Source of the DNA: an uncultured Selenomonadales bacterium
GTDB lineage: Bacteria; Bacillota; Negativicutes; Selenomonadales; Selenomonadaceae
Direction of reading: 5' to 3'
DNA: 50,446 nt
Assembly (NCBI GenBank): GCA_937915885.1
Contig: CALGGP010000229.1
Coordinates: 1 to 50,446, forward strand
The notes under the pieces were generated by a model. The model saw only the letters and a list, made by a program, of their open reading frames with translations. It searched no databases and had not been told where the DNA came from. How positions within the stretch are numbered: position 1 is the first letter of the stretch; every line of letters starts with the position of its first letter. Both the position numbers and the translations under genes were made by a program. This document shows, in pieces, positions 50,085 to 50,446 of the stretch.

Positions 50085-50446
50085 ATGGCAATCAAACTAT
50101 CGAAGGGGCAGAAGATCGATCTGACCAAGAATAATCCGTTGCTCAACCGAGTGATGATCGGCTTGGGTTGGACAGCGGGGCAAGGGCTCGATCTCGACAC
50201 CGCCGCTTTCCTGCTACGCGCGGACGGCAAGGTTGATTCCGATGAGGATTTTGTATTCTACGGCAACGCAAATCATCATTCCGAAGGCGTGATTCTGAAC
50301 AGTGACGGTTCGATTGATATTAATCTCGATAAAATTCCGCGCCACGTCGAAAAAATTTCGCTGACCGCTACGATTTACGACGCCGATAACCGCAGACAAA
50401 ATTTCAGCATGATTCGCGGCGCATTCTTGAAGATTTTCAGCCTTTA
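50085..50446 (+). CDS. TerD-family protein, 3' end beyond window
   Basis: At least 120 residues of a TerD/CABP-type calcium-binding stress protein: MAIKLSKGQKIDLTK, MIGLGWTAGQGLDLDTAAFL, DEDFVFYGN, SDGSIDINLDKIP and ISLTATIYDAD match the family in order. GAGAGGTG (50069-50076) precedes the ATG. The gene runs off the window edge. Related ter genes would be expected downstream. Confidence 0.92.
   Translation, partial: MAIKLSKGQKIDLTKNNPLLNRVMIGLGWTAGQGLDLDTAAFLLRADGKVDSDEDFVFYGNANHHSEGVILNSDGSIDINLDKIPRHVEKISLTATIYDADNRRQNFSMIRGAFLKIFSL

Noticed and set aside
1..50446. CRISPR array, tRNA, rRNA, transposase or integrase
   Set aside because: No regularly spaced repeats, cloverleaf, rRNA core or DDE/tyrosine/serine recombinase motifs were recognised by eye; a short tRNA could still be missed.

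Overview
This window reads as a composite contig. Most of it (about 2.5-50.4 kb) has one consistent style: about 55% GC, frequent AAAATTTT stretches and a 10-bp palindrome TCCGCGCGGA that recurs at least 14 times in both the bacterial and the phage parts. Haemolysin-type calcium-binding, 5'-nucleotidase, YjiH and TerD proteins make a Gram-negative Firmicute (Negativicutes/Selenomonadales-like gut or rumen bacterium) my best guess, but that is inference from gene content only. The first 2.5 kb are different. They hold a GC-rich ComM-type Mg-chelatase gene whose reading frame runs straight into the C-terminus of a sugar-ABC ATPase (join near 1441-1457), then a Coriobacteria-like ABC permease that breaks off inside a GGCGGCGGCG stretch (about 2464-2473) and becomes the C-terminus of a haemolysin-type protein. 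Both joins sit on short shared sequence and look like assembly or amplification chimeras.

Region 2.9-13.6 kb is bacterial. A leftward operon encodes a 5'-nucleotidase, a family 2 glycosyltransferase and a FecCD-type permease. Divergently, a consensus promoter (6590-6618) drives a tightly overlapping seven-gene operon: GNAT/FemAB-like acyltransferase, acyl carrier protein, VOC-fold enzyme, acyl-AMP ligase, two tandem QueC-like PP-loop ATPases and a CBS-SGNH-CitC-like fusion. Four of the seven genes carry G or C tracts of 10-12 bases. Two tracts are out of frame by one base (genes OFF), two are in frame (ON), and a fifth tract (A9) breaks the last gene. This looks like a multi-gene phase-variable pathway for an acyl or glycan modification, and it is the best candidate for an undescribed system here.

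Region 13.6-45.6 kb is a contractile-tailed prophage, almost wholly on the minus strand. Read from right to left it has a repressor with divergent promoters, small early genes (four YopX-like, YozE-like, a P-loop ATPase with an SSB-like partner), RusA, a primase-helicase, a sigma-like late regulator, a lambda-type head module and a P2/Mu-type tail module. The tail module includes a tail chaperone with a -1 frameshift site, a 1594-aa tape measure, hub, spike, an orphan DNA methyltransferase, PAAR, GpU and gp25-like proteins, and a broken baseplate J gene. Two cargo units on the opposite strand interrupt the late genes: a HicAB toxin-antitoxin pair and a small GYD/GFD-repeat protein. No integrase, lysis, tail-fibre or att sequences are seen. 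The phage DNA stops inside gene J on the left and inside an HTH gene on the right, so both ends are truncated or mis-joined.

Region 45.6-50.4 kb is bacterial again: aldehyde dehydrogenase, an unknown coiled-coil protein, a YjiH-family membrane protein, a small HExxH protein and the start of a TerD-family gene. It also holds a duplicated 84-bp promoter-leader and an 80-bp GGCGCC-rich repeat whose second copy lies in frame inside the phage primase gene. No rRNA, tRNA, CRISPR array or transposase was recognised.
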